Origin: an uncultured Corynebacterium sp.
Lineage (GTDB): Bacteria; Actinomycetota; Actinomycetes; Mycobacteriales; Mycobacteriaceae
Assembly: GCF_946221935.1 (NCBI RefSeq)
Contig: NZ_CAMIGN010000003.1
Location: forward strand, 91,746 to 155,745
Direction of reading: 5' to 3'
DNA: 64,000 nt
In this document: positions 36,478 to 45,888 of the stretch, piece by piece
Numbering within the stretch: position 1 is the first letter of the stretch
Layout of the letters: each line of letters begins with the position of its first letter
Position numbers and translations under genes: made by a program
The notes under the pieces: generated by a model
Told to the model about the DNA's origin: nothing
The model's database searches: none
The model's input: only the letters and a program-made list of their open reading frames with translations

Positions 36478-39081
36478 GTGCTAGGACTTTCGAAAATTCT
36501 CCGAATGGGCGAAGGCCGTGCGGTCAAGCGTCTCGCGAAGATCGCCGACCAAGTGATGGACCTCGAAGAGGAATACTCCGTGCTCAGCGACGAGGAACTG
36601 CAGGCCAAGACCGAAGAGTTCAAAAAGCGAGTCCAAGACGACGGCGAGAGCTTGGATGACATCCTGCTCGAAGCTTTTGCCACCGCGCGTGAGGCATCCT
36701 GGCGCGTGCTGGGGCAGAAGCACTACAAGGTGCAGATCATGGGCGGCGCCGGACTGCACTTTGGCTATGTCTCCGAGATGAAGACCGGTGAGGGTAAGAC
36801 CCTGACCTGTGTGCTTCCCGCATATCTCAACGCACTGTCCGGTAAGGGCGTCCACGTCGTTACCGTTAACGACTACCTGGCTAAGCGTGACTCGGAGTGG
36901 ATGGGTCGCGTGCACCGCTTCCTGGGCCTAACTACCGACGTGATCCTCAGTGGCAAAAACCCAGCTGAACGCCGCGAGGCTTATAACGCGGACATCACTT
37001 ATGGCACGAACAACGAGTTCGGTTTCGACTACCTGCGCGATAACATGGCGCACTCCCTGAACGACTTGGTGCAGCGCGGCCACAACTACGCGATTGTCGA
37101 TGAGGTTGACTCCATCCTTATCGACGAGGCACGTACCCCGCTGATCATTTCCGGTCCCGTAGAGGGTTCCAGCAAGTGGTTCACCGCTTTCGCAGCTATT
37201 GCCCCGAAGCTGACCCGCGACATCCACTACGAAATTGACGAGCGGAAGAAGACCGTGGGCGTCAAGGAAGAAGGTGTGGAGTTCGTCGAGGATCAGCTGG
37301 GCATCGAGAACCTTTACGCACCTGAGCACTCGCAGCTTGTTAGCTACCTGAACAACTCCATCAAGGCCAAGGAGCTGTTCACCCGCGATAAGGATTACAT
37401 CGTCCGCAACGGCGAGGTCGTCATCGTCGACGAGTTCACAGGCCGCATCTTGGATGGACGCCGTTACAACGAGGGCATCCACCAGGCGATTGAGGCGAAG
37501 GAACACGTCGAGATCAAGAACGAGAACCAGACGCTGGCCACCGTCACGCTGCAGAACTACTTCCGTCTGTACGACAAGCTGGCGGGTATGACGGGTACGG
37601 CAGAGACCGAGGCTGCCGAGCTGAAGTCCACCTACAAGCTGGATGTTGCTCCGATCCCGACAAACAAGGAAAATCAGCGCAAGGACCACGTCGACCTGAT
37701 CTACAAGACTCAGGAAGCGAAGTTCGAGGCCGTGGCTGAGGACATCGCCGAGCGCGTGGAGGCCGGCCAGCCTGTGCTGGTGGGTACCACCTCCGTCGAG
37801 CGTTCCGAGTACCTGTCCAAGCTGCTGCAGCGCCGTGGCATCAAGCACAACGTGCTCAACGCGAAGTACCACGAGCAGGAGGCCGAGATCGTCGCCCAGG
37901 CAGGACGTCTGGGCGCCGTCACTGTGGCTACGAACATGGCCGGCCGTGGTACCGACATCGTGCTGGGCGGTAACCCGGATATCCTTGCCGACATTAACCT
38001 GCGCGAGCGTGGCCTGGATCCCGTCGAAAGCCCGGAGGCTTACGAGGAAGCCTGGGACGACGAGATTGAAAAGGTACGCGCCGAGTCCAAGGAAGAGGCG
38101 GAAAAGGTCCGCGAGGTTGGTGGCCTGTACGTGCTGGGCACGGAGCGTCACGAGTCCCGCCGTATCGATAACCAGCTGCGCGGTCGTTCGGCACGTCAGG
38201 GTGACCCGGGCGAAACCCGTTTCTACCTGTCCATGCGTGACGACCTGATGGTGCGCTTCGTTGGCCAGACAATGGAAACCCTGATGACTCGCCTGAATAT
38301 CCCGGATGACGAGGCCATCGACTCGAAGATGGTCACCAACGCCATCAAGGGTGCACAGTCCCAGGTGGAGTCCGCCAACTTCGAGATGCGCAAGAACGTG
38401 CTCAAATATGACGAAGTCATGAACGAGCAGCGCAAGGTGATCTACAGTGAGCGCCGCCAGATCCTCGAGGGTGAGGATGTGGAATCCCAGATCCGCAGCA
38501 TGCTGAAGGACACCATCGAGGCATACGTGGATGGTGCAACCGCCGAGGGCTATGTCGAAGACTGGGACCTGGATACCCTGTGGAACGCCCTGGACTCCCT
38601 CTACGGCCCGACCTTCACCCACGAGTCCCTGGTCGAGGGGGACGAGTACGGCCGCCCGGGCGAACTGAGCTCCTCCCAGCTGTTGGACGCCCTACTTGAG
38701 GATGCAAACCACGAGTACGACGAGCTGGAAGAGAAGGTCACCGAGATCGCCGGCGAAGAGCAGATGCGCGGCATGGAACGCGCAGCCTTGCTGAACGTCG
38801 TGGATCAGAAGTGGCGCGAGCACCTCTACGAGATGGATTACCTCAAGGAGGGCATTGGCCTGCGTGCGATGGCACAGCGCGATCCTCTGGTGGAATACCA
38901 GCGCGAGGGTGGCGACATGTTTAACCGTATGAAGGACGGCATTAAGGAAGAAACCGTTCGCCAAATGTTCCTAGTTCGCAACCAGCTGAAGCAGGCCAAC
39001 ACCGTGCATGTCGAGGATCCGGCAGCGGGTAACGAGGGCGTGGCCGTGGATCGCGCCACCCAGACCACCATGGGCGGCTAG
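36478..39081 (+). CDS. secA: Preprotein translocase ATPase SecA
   Basis: The 867-aa SecA1-type motor pushes unfolded preproteins through SecYEG. Visible: [10 protein letters not shown] (Walker A), [36 protein letters not shown] (DEVD box), [15 protein letters not shown] motif [19 protein letters not shown] and the [13 protein letters not shown] helicase motif. The C-terminus lacks the zinc-binding CxCxnCH tail, as is usual in actinobacterial SecA1. GTG start at 36478 behind GAAAAGGAC. Confidence 0.97.
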   Translation: MLGLSKILRMGEGRAVKRLAKIADQVMDLEEEYSVLSDEELQAKTEEFKKRVQDDGESLDDILLEAFATAREASWRVLGQKHYKVQIMGGAGLHFGYVSEMKTGEGKTLTCVLPAYLNALSGKGVHVVTVNDYLAKRDSEWMGRVHRFLGLTTDVILSGKNPAERREAYNADITYGTNNEFGFDYLRDNMAHSLNDLVQRGHNYAIVDEVDSILIDEARTPLIISGPVEGSSKWFTAFAAIAPKLTRDIHYEIDERKKTVGVKEEGVEFVEDQLGIENLYAPEHSQLVSYLNNSIKAKELFTRDKDYIVRNGEVVIVDEFTGRILDGRRYNEGIHQAIEAKEHVEIKNENQTLATVTLQNYFRLYDKLAGMTGTAETEAAELKSTYKLDVAPIPTNKENQRKDHVDLIYKTQEAKFEAVAEDIAERVEAGQPVLVGTTSVERSEYLSKLLQRRGIKHNVLNAKYHEQEAEIVAQAGRLGAVTVATNMAGRGTDIVLGGNPDILADINLRERGLDPVESPEAYEEAWDDEIEKVRAESKEEAEKVREVGGLYVLGTERHESRRIDNQLRGRSARQGDPGETRFYLSMRDDLMVRFVGQTMETLMTRLNIPDDEAIDSKMVTNAIKGAQSQVESANFEMRKNVLKYDEVMNEQRKVIYSERRQILEGEDVESQIRSMLKDTIEAYVDGATAEGYVEDWDLDTLWNALDSLYGPTFTHESLVEGDEYGRPGELSSSQLLDALLEDANHEYDELEEKVTEIAGEEQMRGMERAALLNVVDQKWREHLYEMDYLKEGIGLRAMAQRDPLVEYQREGGDMFNRMKDGIKEETVRQMFLVRNQLKQANTVHVEDPAAGNEGVAVDRATQTTMGG

Positions 39082-39083
39082 TT

Positions 39084-39584
39084 TCAGATCAGGCTGAGGC
39101 TATCGATAGCCCAGACTTTCTTCCCGCGCCGTGCGGAGCTACGCAGTTGATGTAGCCCCGCGCGGCGCTTTTGCGTGTGTTGCGACATGGCACCCGCCAG
39201 CGCTCGCACCCTGTCACCCATCTGTACCGACGCACAAAAGCGCACGCAGTCGCCTGCGCTCGGTTGTATGTGCAGGCTTATTATCGACGCCCCCTGTTCC
39301 GCGCGCCCGATTGTCGGGGTCGGTCGCACGGTTCGGCGGACACGCAATTGCTCTAGCACTCGCTCGCTAAAGGGCGCGCGACGCAGGTGCTCGATGGGGC
39401 GGCGGCCTTCCAATGCCTCCAGCCACAACTTGACGATCTGCGCAATGCGTTGGGGTGGAGGCGTGTGGGCGTCAAGAAAAGAATCGGTAGCTTCGGCCGT
39501 TGTTGGCTGTACAGCAATAGCCGGGGTGGGCGGGCGTAGAAATACGAACTTTGACAGTGGACGTGTAGAAGCAGATGTGGTCAC
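39084..39584 (-). CDS. Rv3235-like conserved protein
   Basis: A 166-aa protein that lies tail to tail with secA, 2 bp apart. The pattern IAQIVKLWLEALEGRRPIEH and LRRAPFSERVLEQLR, then a beta strand region ASIISLHIQPSAGDCVRFCA ending at VRALAGAMSQ, matches the Rv3235 family, found next to secA in actinobacteria. No catalytic motif is evident; the role is unknown. The start at 39584 (MTTSASTRPLSK) follows AGGGGGAATTC on its strand. Confidence 0.75.
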   Translation of the reverse strand: MTTSASTRPLSKFVFLRPPTPAIAVQPTTAEATDSFLDAHTPPPQRIAQIVKLWLEALEGRRPIEHLRRAPFSERVLEQLRVRRTVRPTPTIGRAEQGASIISLHIQPSAGDCVRFCASVQMGDRVRALAGAMSQHTQKRRAGLHQLRSSARRGKKVWAIDSLSLI

Positions 39585-39709
39585 GAAGAATTCCCCCTAG
39601 AAAATGTACCGCTGGCGCGTTCCCCCGAAGGCGCCATACGGCCATAACTATAGCGAAGTGTGCGCCCCTGAGGGGCGGCGGGAGCAGAAAAGATGGCAGA
39701 ATGTAGGGC

Positions 39710-40120
39710 ATGCGTGGACTAGTAGTTGATTATTGCGGAGTATTGGACGGCGCCGAGGAAGATCGTCGCCGGTGGAGGAAGCTACTCGCAGCGGCGCGGG
39801 CGGAGGGCATCGCTACGGCGATCCTGTCCAATGATCCAGGTGGGGCTGGAGCCGCGCCGATTCGAACTTGGCTAGAGGGCGGCTATGTGGATGCCGTGAT
39901 CCTGTCCGGTGAAGTGGGGGCGGAGAAGCCTTCCGAGGAGATTTTCCGCATTACCGCTGAGCGTCTGGAACTGCCGAAGGAGGATCTGGTGCTGGTGGAT
40001 GACAATATTCTGAACATCCGCGGTGCCGTCGGTGCCGGCCTGATCGGTATTTACTACCAGCAGTTCGACCGTGCGGTCGTGGAGATCACGGGTGTATTCG
40101 AGCTCGAGGGGGAGTTCTAA
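39710..40120 (+). CDS. Small HAD-superfamily protein with an altered motif I
   Basis: 136 aa, well below usual HAD-IA length, with no cap domain. Motif II AILSNDPG, motif III lysine GAEKPSEE and motif IV LVLVDDN are present. Motif I is VVDYCGVLDG: the nucleophile Asp is there but the second Asp (general acid/base) is Cys. It may be a slow or non-enzymatic HAD. It sits 3 bp before a DUF6912 gene, a pairing seen in other actinobacteria near secA. Confidence 0.75.
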   Translation: MRGLVVDYCGVLDGAEEDRRRWRKLLAAARAEGIATAILSNDPGGAGAAPIRTWLEGGYVDAVILSGEVGAEKPSEEIFRITAERLELPKEDLVLVDDNILNIRGAVGAGLIGIYYQQFDRAVVEITGVFELEGEF

Positions 40121-40123
40121 ACC

Positions 40124-40630
40124 ATGTTGGTGTACATTCCCGCGACTTTTGGCATGCTGGGCACCCTCGCGGAACAGGGCGAGCACCCTGTGCGCTCTGG
40201 GGTGGGCTTTGCCCTGACCCCCGCGGTGCGGGAGTTCTACACCGGCGGTGACGAAGAGGAACTGGCATACACCGCTTTCCTCGACGCCGCCCGTGCTTCT
40301 CTGCGCCTGTTGAGCGCAGGTGGGGAGGAACGCTTCCCACACCGCCGCGTGGTGATTAGCGCAGAATTCGACGACTCGGCGGTGACGCTGGCGCCAGAAG
40401 ATGGCGAGTCAGTGGTGCGGCTGGATCCAGCTGTCGTTCAGGTAAAGCAGTTGCTGGCGATCCATGTTGATGACGCCGACGCGGAAGCTGCCACAGCCAA
40501 GGCAATTGAGTGCATCGACGCGGCTGACCTGGGGGATGAGGACGCAGAGTTCGCGTTGGGGGATTGTGAAGACAACCTGATGAGCTGGTACGACGGCAAA
40601 GAGCTGCCGTTCTTGGTGGACCTGATGTAG
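40124..40630 (+). CDS. DUF6912 protein
   Basis: 168 aa, starting MLVYIPATFGMLGTLAEQGE, with an acidic C-terminal half (HVDDADAEAATAKAIECID). DUF6912 proteins are conserved small actinobacterial proteins near rsgA; no function known. Coupled to the HAD gene upstream. Its stop lies in a hairpin shared with the convergent rsgA stop. Confidence 0.75.
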   Translation: MLVYIPATFGMLGTLAEQGEHPVRSGVGFALTPAVREFYTGGDEEELAYTAFLDAARASLRLLSAGGEERFPHRRVVISAEFDDSAVTLAPEDGESVVRLDPAVVQVKQLLAIHVDDADAEAATAKAIECIDAADLGDEDAEFALGDCEDNLMSWYDGKELPFLVDLM

Positions 40631-40644
40631 CTTGCGGCTACATC
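40624..40644. terminator. Hairpin containing both convergent stop codons
   Basis: GATGTAGC (40624-40631) and GCTACATC (40637-40644) pair perfectly around TTGCG. The left arm holds the TAG of the DUF6912 gene and the right arm holds the stop of rsgA on the other strand. There is no T-run, so it may slow or end transcription in both directions only partly. Confidence 0.4.
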
Positions 40645-41645
40645 TCCCACTCGTTATTACTGCGCAACGCCTCTAGCAGGCGCCGGATTGCGGTGACGCG
40701 CCGAGCGGATGGGCCGGTAAGAGAATCCAGTGCGCACTCTGGGTCCGCAGGTGGTCCCATATGAGTGCAGCCGCGGGGGCAGTCATCGATCACCTCGCGT
40801 AGATCCTCGAAGACTTCTACGACGGTGTCCGGATCGACATGTGCCAAACCAAGGCTGCGGATACCGGGAGTATCAATGATCCAACCGCCCTGCGGGAGCT
40901 GGAGGGCGACCGATTGGGTGGAAGTATGGCGCCCCTTTCCCACGCCACTTACCTCGCCGGTGGCGCGTTCTGCGTCGGGAATAAGGCGGTTGACCAGGGT
41001 GGATTTTCCAACACCTGAGTGGCCGACAAGGGCGCTGACGTTGCCCGTGATGTGCTTTGCGAGCGCATCCAGAGAGTCGTCTACACCGGTGGTGAGCACC
41101 TCGACGTCAAGGTCGCGGAACTCGGCAGCGAAGGCGCTGGGATCGGCGAGGTCGGACTTGGTGAGGCACACCAACGGAGTCAGCCCGCCGACAAAGGCGG
41201 CGATAAGTGCCCGCTCCACAAAGCCAGTACGCGGAGGTGGGTCGGCGACGGCGCTGACGATAAGGAGATAGTCCGCATTGGCGACGACGATGCGCTCATA
41301 GGAATCCGTATCGTCTGCCGTTCGACGCAGGACGGACGTGCGGTCTTCAAGACGCACGATGCGCGCCAGTGTGTCCTTTTTGCCAGAAGTGTCGCCGACC
41401 ACCCCGACGCGGTCGCCGACAACGACATTGGTGCGTCCCATCTCGCGGGCCCGCATGCACGTGACTAGGGTGCCGTCCTCGTCTAACACCACGCCCCAGC
41501 GGCCACGGTCTTTGGAGACGACCATGCCACGCTTCGCGTTTTTGTGGCTGGGGCGATCCTTGGTGCGCGGGCGGGAGCCTTTGCCTGGGCGGACACGTAC
41601 ATCGGACTCATCCCAGTGGCGGGCGCTGCTGTGACTCCGCGCCAT
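40638..41645 (-). CDS. rsgA: Ribosome small-subunit-dependent GTPase A
   Basis: A 335-aa circularly permuted GTPase that checks 30S subunit maturation. An OB fold (TLVTCMRAREMGRTNVVVGD), G4-like CLTKSDLAD, P-loop GHSGVGKSTLVNRL, G3 region IIDTPGIRSLGL, and a C-terminal zinc finger DDCPRGCTHMGPPADPEC. The basic N-terminus (RVRPGKGSRPRTKDRPS) is typical of actinobacterial forms. Its ATG at 41645 directly abuts the aroA stop. Confidence 0.94.
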   Translation of the reverse strand: MARSHSSARHWDESDVRVRPGKGSRPRTKDRPSHKNAKRGMVVSKDRGRWGVVLDEDGTLVTCMRAREMGRTNVVVGDRVGVVGDTSGKKDTLARIVRLEDRTSVLRRTADDTDSYERIVVANADYLLIVSAVADPPPRTGFVERALIAAFVGGLTPLVCLTKSDLADPSAFAAEFRDLDVEVLTTGVDDSLDALAKHITGNVSALVGHSGVGKSTLVNRLIPDAERATGEVSGVGKGRHTSTQSVALQLPQGGWIIDTPGIRSLGLAHVDPDTVVEVFEDLREVIDDCPRGCTHMGPPADPECALDSLTGPSARRVTAIRRLLEALRSNNEWEM

Positions 41646-42947
41646 TTAGCGTTCCTGCCCCAGGAGCTGCGCCCAGCGGCGACGGAATCCGGGAAGGGTC
41701 TTGGCGGTTGTGTCTACGTCCGAGACTTCGATGCCCTCGACGCGCAGACCGAGAATAGCTCCCGCAGTGGCCATCCGGTGGTCGGCATAAGATTCCCACC
41801 GGCCTCCTTCCAAAGCCGCCGGATGGATGATGAGACCATCGGCGGTCTGCTCCACATTTCCGCCCAGGGCGTTGATATTGTCCGCCAGTGCCTGTAGCCG
41901 GTCCGTTTCGTGGCCGCGCAGGTGTGCGATGCCATAAAGGTGGCTGCGGGTTTCCGCGAGCGCAGCGAGGGCTGCGACGGTGGGGGTGAGCTCGCCGATA
42001 TCGTGCATGTCCCAGGTGATGCCGTTGATGCGGCCAGTACCAGTGACTACAAGCTCGTCATTGTGGACATCCAATTCTGCTTCCGCGCCCATGTCCAACA
42101 GAATCTGGCGGAATTGGTCACCCGGTTGATTAGTGGTTGCGGGCCAATTCTGGATGCGAACAGTGCCCCCGGTCAGCACGCCGGCGGCCATAAAAGGGGT
42201 GGCGTTTGATAGGTCGGGTTCTACCGTCCAACGGCGCCCCTGAATCGGACCCGGATGTACCGTCCAGCGGTTGAAGGACGTCTCCACGGTCACGCCCGAC
42301 TCACGCAGCATCTGGACCGTCATTTCTACGTGCGGCTGGCTAGGCAGGGAATTGCCCTCGTGGATAACGGTAACGCCCTCGGTGAAACGCGCGCCGGCCA
42401 GCAGTAAGCCACTGACAAATTGGGAGGACTGCGAGGCATCGATCGTGATCTCTCCGCCCTTGACCTCACCGGTGCCCTCGACGAAGAAGGGAAGTCCCTC
42501 CGGATTGCACTCTGTGCTGGTATTCACCGTGGCGCCGAGGGCGCGCAGGGAACTGAGAGTGGTGGACATCGGGCGGCGGCGGGCTTCCACGTCTCCGTCG
42601 AAGGCGACTGTGCCAGTGGCCAGAGCGGCGATCGGGGGGACGAAACGCATGACAGTGCCAGCCAGGCCACAGTCCACCTGTCCGCCGTGGAGCTTCTCGG
42701 CAGGGGTAACGTGCATCTGGTCGTTCTTTACCAAGATCTGAGTGCCCATGGATCGTAGCGCCGCCATCATCAGCTCCGTGTCCCGGCTGATGAGCCCACC
42801 GGTGATGGTGGATGGCTCATCCGCCAGCGCGGCGAGGATGAGCGCACGATTTGTGATCGACTTCGACCCCGGGATGGCCACGGTGGCCTGTACCGGCTCG
42901 GTGGCGACGGGGGCGGGCCAGAGTTCTTTAGACATACCAGCAGACAT
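41646..42947 (-). CDS. aroA: 3-phosphoshikimate 1-carboxyvinyltransferase (EPSP synthase)
   Basis: A 433-aa EPSP synthase joining shikimate-3-phosphate and PEP. Conserved: [33 protein letters not shown] (LAGTxxR), [16 protein letters not shown], and the C-terminal [19 protein letters not shown] and [15 protein letters not shown]. Glycine in the PEP loop is in a standard LAGT context. Transcribed with rsgA; divergent from the SRAP gene. Confidence 0.95.
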   Translation of the reverse strand: MSAGMSKELWPAPVATEPVQATVAIPGSKSITNRALILAALADEPSTITGGLISRDTELMMAALRSMGTQILVKNDQMHVTPAEKLHGGQVDCGLAGTVMRFVPPIAALATGTVAFDGDVEARRRPMSTTLSSLRALGATVNTSTECNPEGLPFFVEGTGEVKGGEITIDASQSSQFVSGLLLAGARFTEGVTVIHEGNSLPSQPHVEMTVQMLRESGVTVETSFNRWTVHPGPIQGRRWTVEPDLSNATPFMAAGVLTGGTVRIQNWPATTNQPGDQFRQILLDMGAEAELDVHNDELVVTGTGRINGITWDMHDIGELTPTVAALAALAETRSHLYGIAHLRGHETDRLQALADNINALGGNVEQTADGLIIHPAALEGGRWESYADHRMATAGAILGLRVEGIEVSDVDTTAKTLPGFRRRWAQLLGQER

Positions 42948-43007
42948 ATTCGTATTGTCTCACTTTTTCCCAGGAAAAGAAGTGCGGGGTAGGCATAATG
43001 GGCAGGT

Positions 43008-43640
43008 ATGTGTGGCCGATACGTTCTTTTTAGTTCCCTCGAACAGCTTGCGGATAATCTGCGCAGTCGGCTGGGTGCATCCCGCATCCTGCGCGCTGGG
43101 GAGGGAGACTGGCCGGCCAACTTTAACGTGGCCCCAACGACCGAGGTGCCGATTGTGCGGGAGTTTAGAAACGAGACTGCAATCGGACCCGCGCGGTGGG
43201 GATATCCTCCTAAGACGGTGTTTAATGCCAGGGGAGAAACGGCATTCTCCAAGCCATTGTTTGCAGGATCGGTGCCCTGTGCGTTCCCCATGGACGGTTG
43301 GTACGAGTGGACGGTCGAAGCAGATGGCAAGAAGCAGCCCTGGTTCAGTACTGCTGCAGACAATCATCCGATGTATGCGGCAGGGCTATGCAAGGCAGTG
43401 GAGGGGCAGCTGTACGGCACGATTATTACCGTCGCAGCTCTACCGGAACTCGAGTGGCTACACAGTCGCATGCCCCGGATCCTGGTCGGCGATGAACTCG
43501 GTGCGTGGTTGAAAGGCGAGGAGACGGACACAGTGGCGTCACCAAATAGAGAAACAGTTGTCGACAGCCGCAAGGCCGATAGGAAGGTCGGTTCCGTGGC
43601 CAATAACTATCCGGAACTGGTGGGAATGAGTGAGGGATAG
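43008..43640 (+). CDS. SRAP (HMCES/YedK) abasic-site-binding protein
   Basis: 210 aa with the SRAP signature: catalytic C2 directly after the start (MCGRYVLFSS), N73 in VFNARGET, E100 in WYEWT and H152 in LHSRMP. SRAP proteins form a thiazolidine crosslink with abasic sites in single-stranded DNA and shield them. Divergent from aroA with a 60-bp gap. Orthologous to the gene between aroA and sigH in mycobacteria. Confidence 0.93.
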   Translation: MCGRYVLFSSLEQLADNLRSRLGASRILRAGEGDWPANFNVAPTTEVPIVREFRNETAIGPARWGYPPKTVFNARGETAFSKPLFAGSVPCAFPMDGWYEWTVEADGKKQPWFSTAADNHPMYAAGLCKAVEGQLYGTIITVAALPELEWLHSRMPRILVGDELGAWLKGEETDTVASPNRETVVDSRKADRKVGSVANNYPELVGMSEG

Positions 43641-43673
43641 AATTGCGTTGGAAGAAAGGTGAGAGGTGAGCGA

Positions 43674-44288
43674 ATGAAACGCAGCAACGACAGCGCTGAT
43701 GAGCTGCTGCACAGGTTCGAGGCCGAAGCATTGCCTCTGCTGGATCAGCTTTATGGAGCGGCATTGCGGATGACACGTAACCCAGCTGATGCGCAGGACC
43801 TCGTGCAGGACGCGTATATGAAGGCCTATCAGGCTTTTGGCTCCTTTAAGGAAGGCACCAACCTGAAAGCGTGGATGTATCGAATCCTGACGAATACGTA
43901 CATCAACAACTACCGCAAGGCACAGCGCAGACCTACGGAATCCAGCGCCGAGGATATGACCGATTGGCAGCTGGCGGAGACGGCAAAGCACGACTCCGTG
44001 GGATTGGAATCTGCTGAGGTTGAGGCGCTGAAGAACATTCCGGACAAGCGCATTCAGGATGCGTTGATGAGCTTGGGCGACGACTACCGCATGGTCGTGT
44101 ATTACGCGGACGTGGAAGGCCTGGCCTATAAGGAAATCGCGGAGATCATGGATACTCCGATAGGAACCGTGATGTCCAGGTTGCACCGCGGGCGCAAGCA
44201 GCTGCGCAGCAAGCTTAAAGACGTGGCGGCAGAGCACGGGATTGTGACTGGCGAGGCTCAGAAGAAACTCACGGAAGCGAAGGGATAG
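43674..44288 (+). CDS. sigH: ECF sigma factor SigH
   Basis: 204 aa from ATG 43674, preferred to GTG 43659 because GAGAGGTGA lies just before it. Sigma-70 region 2 is [20 protein letters not shown], with [21 protein letters not shown]; region 4 is [20 protein letters not shown]. SigH controls thioredoxin, mycothiol and heat/disulfide-stress genes in corynebacteria. Its anti-sigma gene rshA follows after 5 bp, and whcE, also part of this response, is less than 1 kb away. Confidence 0.94.
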   Translation: MKRSNDSADELLHRFEAEALPLLDQLYGAALRMTRNPADAQDLVQDAYMKAYQAFGSFKEGTNLKAWMYRILTNTYINNYRKAQRRPTESSAEDMTDWQLAETAKHDSVGLESAEVEALKNIPDKRIQDALMSLGDDYRMVVYYADVEGLAYKEIAEIMDTPIGTVMSRLHRGRKQLRSKLKDVAAEHGIVTGEAQKKLTEAKG

Positions 44289-44293
44289 GGCAT

Positions 44294-44557
44294 ATGTTCG
44301 GAGAGAATTCGCGAAAGACCGATTGCGACGACCTGCTGGATGCGCTCTATGAGGTTGCCGATGGTGACGCCGACTGGGAGAGCCGTGAGCGGTTGCGTGC
44401 TCATGCGGATGCGTGCCCGGAATGCCTGCGGCAGCTGGGTATTGAGCAACAGGTTCGTGATCTGCTGCGCAGTTGTTGTAGCCAGCCGGCACCGGTGGAG
44501 TTGCGCGCGCGGATTTGTACGCAGCTGCGGGTGATTAGCTACCGCGTGGAGGAGTAG
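44294..44557 (+). CDS. rshA: Zinc-binding anti-sigma factor RshA
   Basis: The 87-aa ZAS-family protein carries H37-x3-C41-x2-C44 in RAHADACPECLRQ, the redox zinc site. Extra cysteines at 11, 61 and 62 may join in disulfide formation. Oxidation releases SigH. Cotranscribed with sigH. Confidence 0.9.
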   Translation: MFGENSRKTDCDDLLDALYEVADGDADWESRERLRAHADACPECLRQLGIEQQVRDLLRSCCSQPAPVELRARICTQLRVISYRVEE

Positions 44558-44629
44558 ATCCAAGTATCGTTGCTTTCTACCGGTTAGTTTTTGGAAGACA
44601 ATCCAAGTTAAAGGTAGAAGGAGAGAAAG

Positions 44630-45001
44630 ATGGAAGCTGCTCAGATCGCGGAATGGACATTTATCGAAGAAGTCGCGATCCCACAGGACGTAATGGCACT
44701 ACTAGTGCCCGGCGAACAGGCGGTTGTGGCGTTCAAGACTTTTAGGGATAGCGCGGTTTTTACGACCAAGCGTTTGATCATGCGTGACGCACAGGGGCTG
44801 CGCGGTAAGAAGGTTGAGGTCTACTCTTTGCCCTATTCGTCAATTAATATGTGGTCCACCGAGAATGCTGGAACGCTGGACTTCAATGCTGAGATTGAAC
44901 TATGGACGCGCGCCGGGAAGATCAAGGTGAAGATCGGGCGGGATCTGGATGTTCGCCGTTTAGACTCGTTGATTGCGCACAGCGTTCTTGGAGCACTATA
45001 G
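44630..45001 (+). CDS. Small PH-domain protein (bPH1-like)
   Basis: A 123-aa protein of predicted all-beta structure: FTTKRLIMRDAQGLRGKKVE, SLPYSSINMWSTENAG, and IELWTRAGKIKVKIGRDLDV match bacterial PH (YvlB/YyaB-type) domains. No membrane segment. A ribosome site AGAAGGAGAG precedes the ATG. Function unknown. Confidence 0.8.
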   Translation: MEAAQIAEWTFIEEVAIPQDVMALLVPGEQAVVAFKTFRDSAVFTTKRLIMRDAQGLRGKKVEVYSLPYSSINMWSTENAGTLDFNAEIELWTRAGKIKVKIGRDLDVRRLDSLIAHSVLGAL

Positions 45002-45044
45002 CTTTTGGTAGCGCAGTAGCGTTGGTCGAGGAGTAGGAAAAGCA

Positions 45045-45089
45045 AAAGGCCGGTGGGCAAACCGTGTAATACGGTACCCACCGGCCTTT
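45045..45089. terminator. Bidirectional terminator between the PH gene and bL37 gene
   Basis: AAAGGCCGGTGGG (45045-45057) pairs with CCCACCGGCCTTT (45077-45089), and an inner stem ACCGT/ACGGT fills the loop. The A- and T-rich ends suit termination on both strands between convergent genes. Confidence 0.85.
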
Positions 45090-45098
45090 GATTACGGC

Positions 45099-45173
45099 TT
45101 AGCTGTTTGGACGCTTACCGTGGTTAGCCTTCTTCTTGCGACGATCCTTGCGCTTGCGGCCACGCTTGCTCAT
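45099..45173 (-). CDS. Ribosomal protein bL37 (24 aa)
   Basis: A tiny gene on the minus strand from ATG 45173 to TAA 45099, encoding 24 residues starting MSKRGRKRKDRRKKKANHG and ending KRPNS. This is the actinobacterial bL37 / AURKAIP1-COX24-like peptide, a small highly basic 50S protein. AGGAGCTGC lies just upstream as ribosome site. Commonly found next to whiB1-type genes. Confidence 0.88.
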   Translation of the reverse strand: MSKRGRKRKDRRKKKANHGKRPNS

Positions 45174-45256
45174 TGTGCAGCTCCTTGGTGTTTACAGGGG
45201 ATTGTTTCCAACCAGTTCAGCTTAGCGGGGGTGCGAAGCTGGGCAAAATGTCGGTC

Positions 45257-45523
45257 TTAAACGGTGATGCGCTTGCGGGTGCGGGTGCGTCCACGGTTGG
45301 TGCGGCGCTTCAGGGCGCGACGCTCATCCTCGGCCATGCCGCCCCATACACCGGCATCCTGTCCGGACTCGATGGCCCAGTTCAGGCACTGGGAAGCGAC
45401 GGGGCAGCGGTTGCAGACCAGCTTGGCCTTGGCGATCTGTGCCAGGGCAGGGCCGGAGTTTCCTACAGGGAAGAACAGTTCGGGGTCTTCTTCACGGCAA
45501 ACGGCTTTGTGGCGCCAATCCAT
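45257..45523 (-). CDS. whcE: WhiB-family regulator WhcE (WhiB1 type)
   Basis: 88 aa with cluster cysteines C9, C37, C40 and C46, the GVWGG turn at 58-62 and a basic DNA-binding tail (RRALKRRTNRGRTRTRKRI). In C. glutamicum whcE lies next to sigH-rshA and acts in oxidative and heat stress; the mycobacterial WhiB1 is essential and binds nitric oxide. The mRNA leader carries a hairpin CGGGCA/TGCCCG (45548-45564). A GlxR-type site and another palindrome lie upstream. Confidence 0.92.
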   Translation of the reverse strand: MDWRHKAVCREEDPELFFPVGNSGPALAQIAKAKLVCNRCPVASQCLNWAIESGQDAGVWGGMAEDERRALKRRTNRGRTRTRKRITV

Positions 45524-45640
45524 TGTTGTGTTTCCCTTCTATTTTTTCGGGCAACAAATGCCCGGGTGCGTCGTCTTGGTTGCTTGCGTTGTGGGTGGGT
45601 GCACTTAAGCCGGAGATCGAAGTTGGGCTCGACGAATTAA

Positions 45641-45657
45641 CCTAGAGAATCTCTAGG
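45641..45657. promoter_or_regulatory. Palindrome upstream of whcE
   Basis: CCTAGAGA-A-TCTCTAGG is a perfect 17-bp dyad about 118 bp upstream of the whcE start. It could be an operator near the whcE promoter. No regulator is known to me for this sequence. Confidence 0.4.
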
Positions 45658-45839
45658 CGAATTCAGGCAAAAGTGTTTGTGGCGAAGTGGCGTGCAGGCC
45701 CGTGTGTGAAGTGGCCGCGGCGGCTTCTCGCCAGACGATTAAGACCTTGTTGGCTTACTGTTAACCTCTTGGTCTTTTCTCGGTTACTTGGAGAATTTTG
45801 GCACGTTTTTGACAGCTTGGCTAGAGTTTAGATTCAAAA

Positions 45840-45855
45840 TGTGAGAAACATCACA
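45840..45855. promoter_or_regulatory. Consensus GlxR (CRP-type) binding site
   Basis: TGTGAGAAACATCACA fits TGTGA-N6-TCACA exactly. It lies about 317 bp upstream of whcE and just past the stop of the beta-propeller gene. The mycobacterial whiB1 promoter is also CRP-controlled, so whcE is the likely target. The distance is large, so the whcE transcript may start well upstream. The 365-bp gap from 45524 to 45888 holds no other gene. Confidence 0.6.
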
Positions 45856-45888
45856 AGAAAACGATTTGCTGTAGCGGAAGTGAAGCGA

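Noticed and set aside
36928..38622. A 564-codon open frame on the strand opposite secA
   Set aside because: It is a shadow of the strongly biased secA codons; it has no ribosome site, no recognisable domain and lies wholly within an essential gene.
45548..45564. Hairpin CGGGCA/TGCCCG upstream of whcE as a terminator
   Set aside because: On the whcE strand the stem is followed by A residues, and on the other strand no T-run follows, so it is better seen as a leader hairpin.
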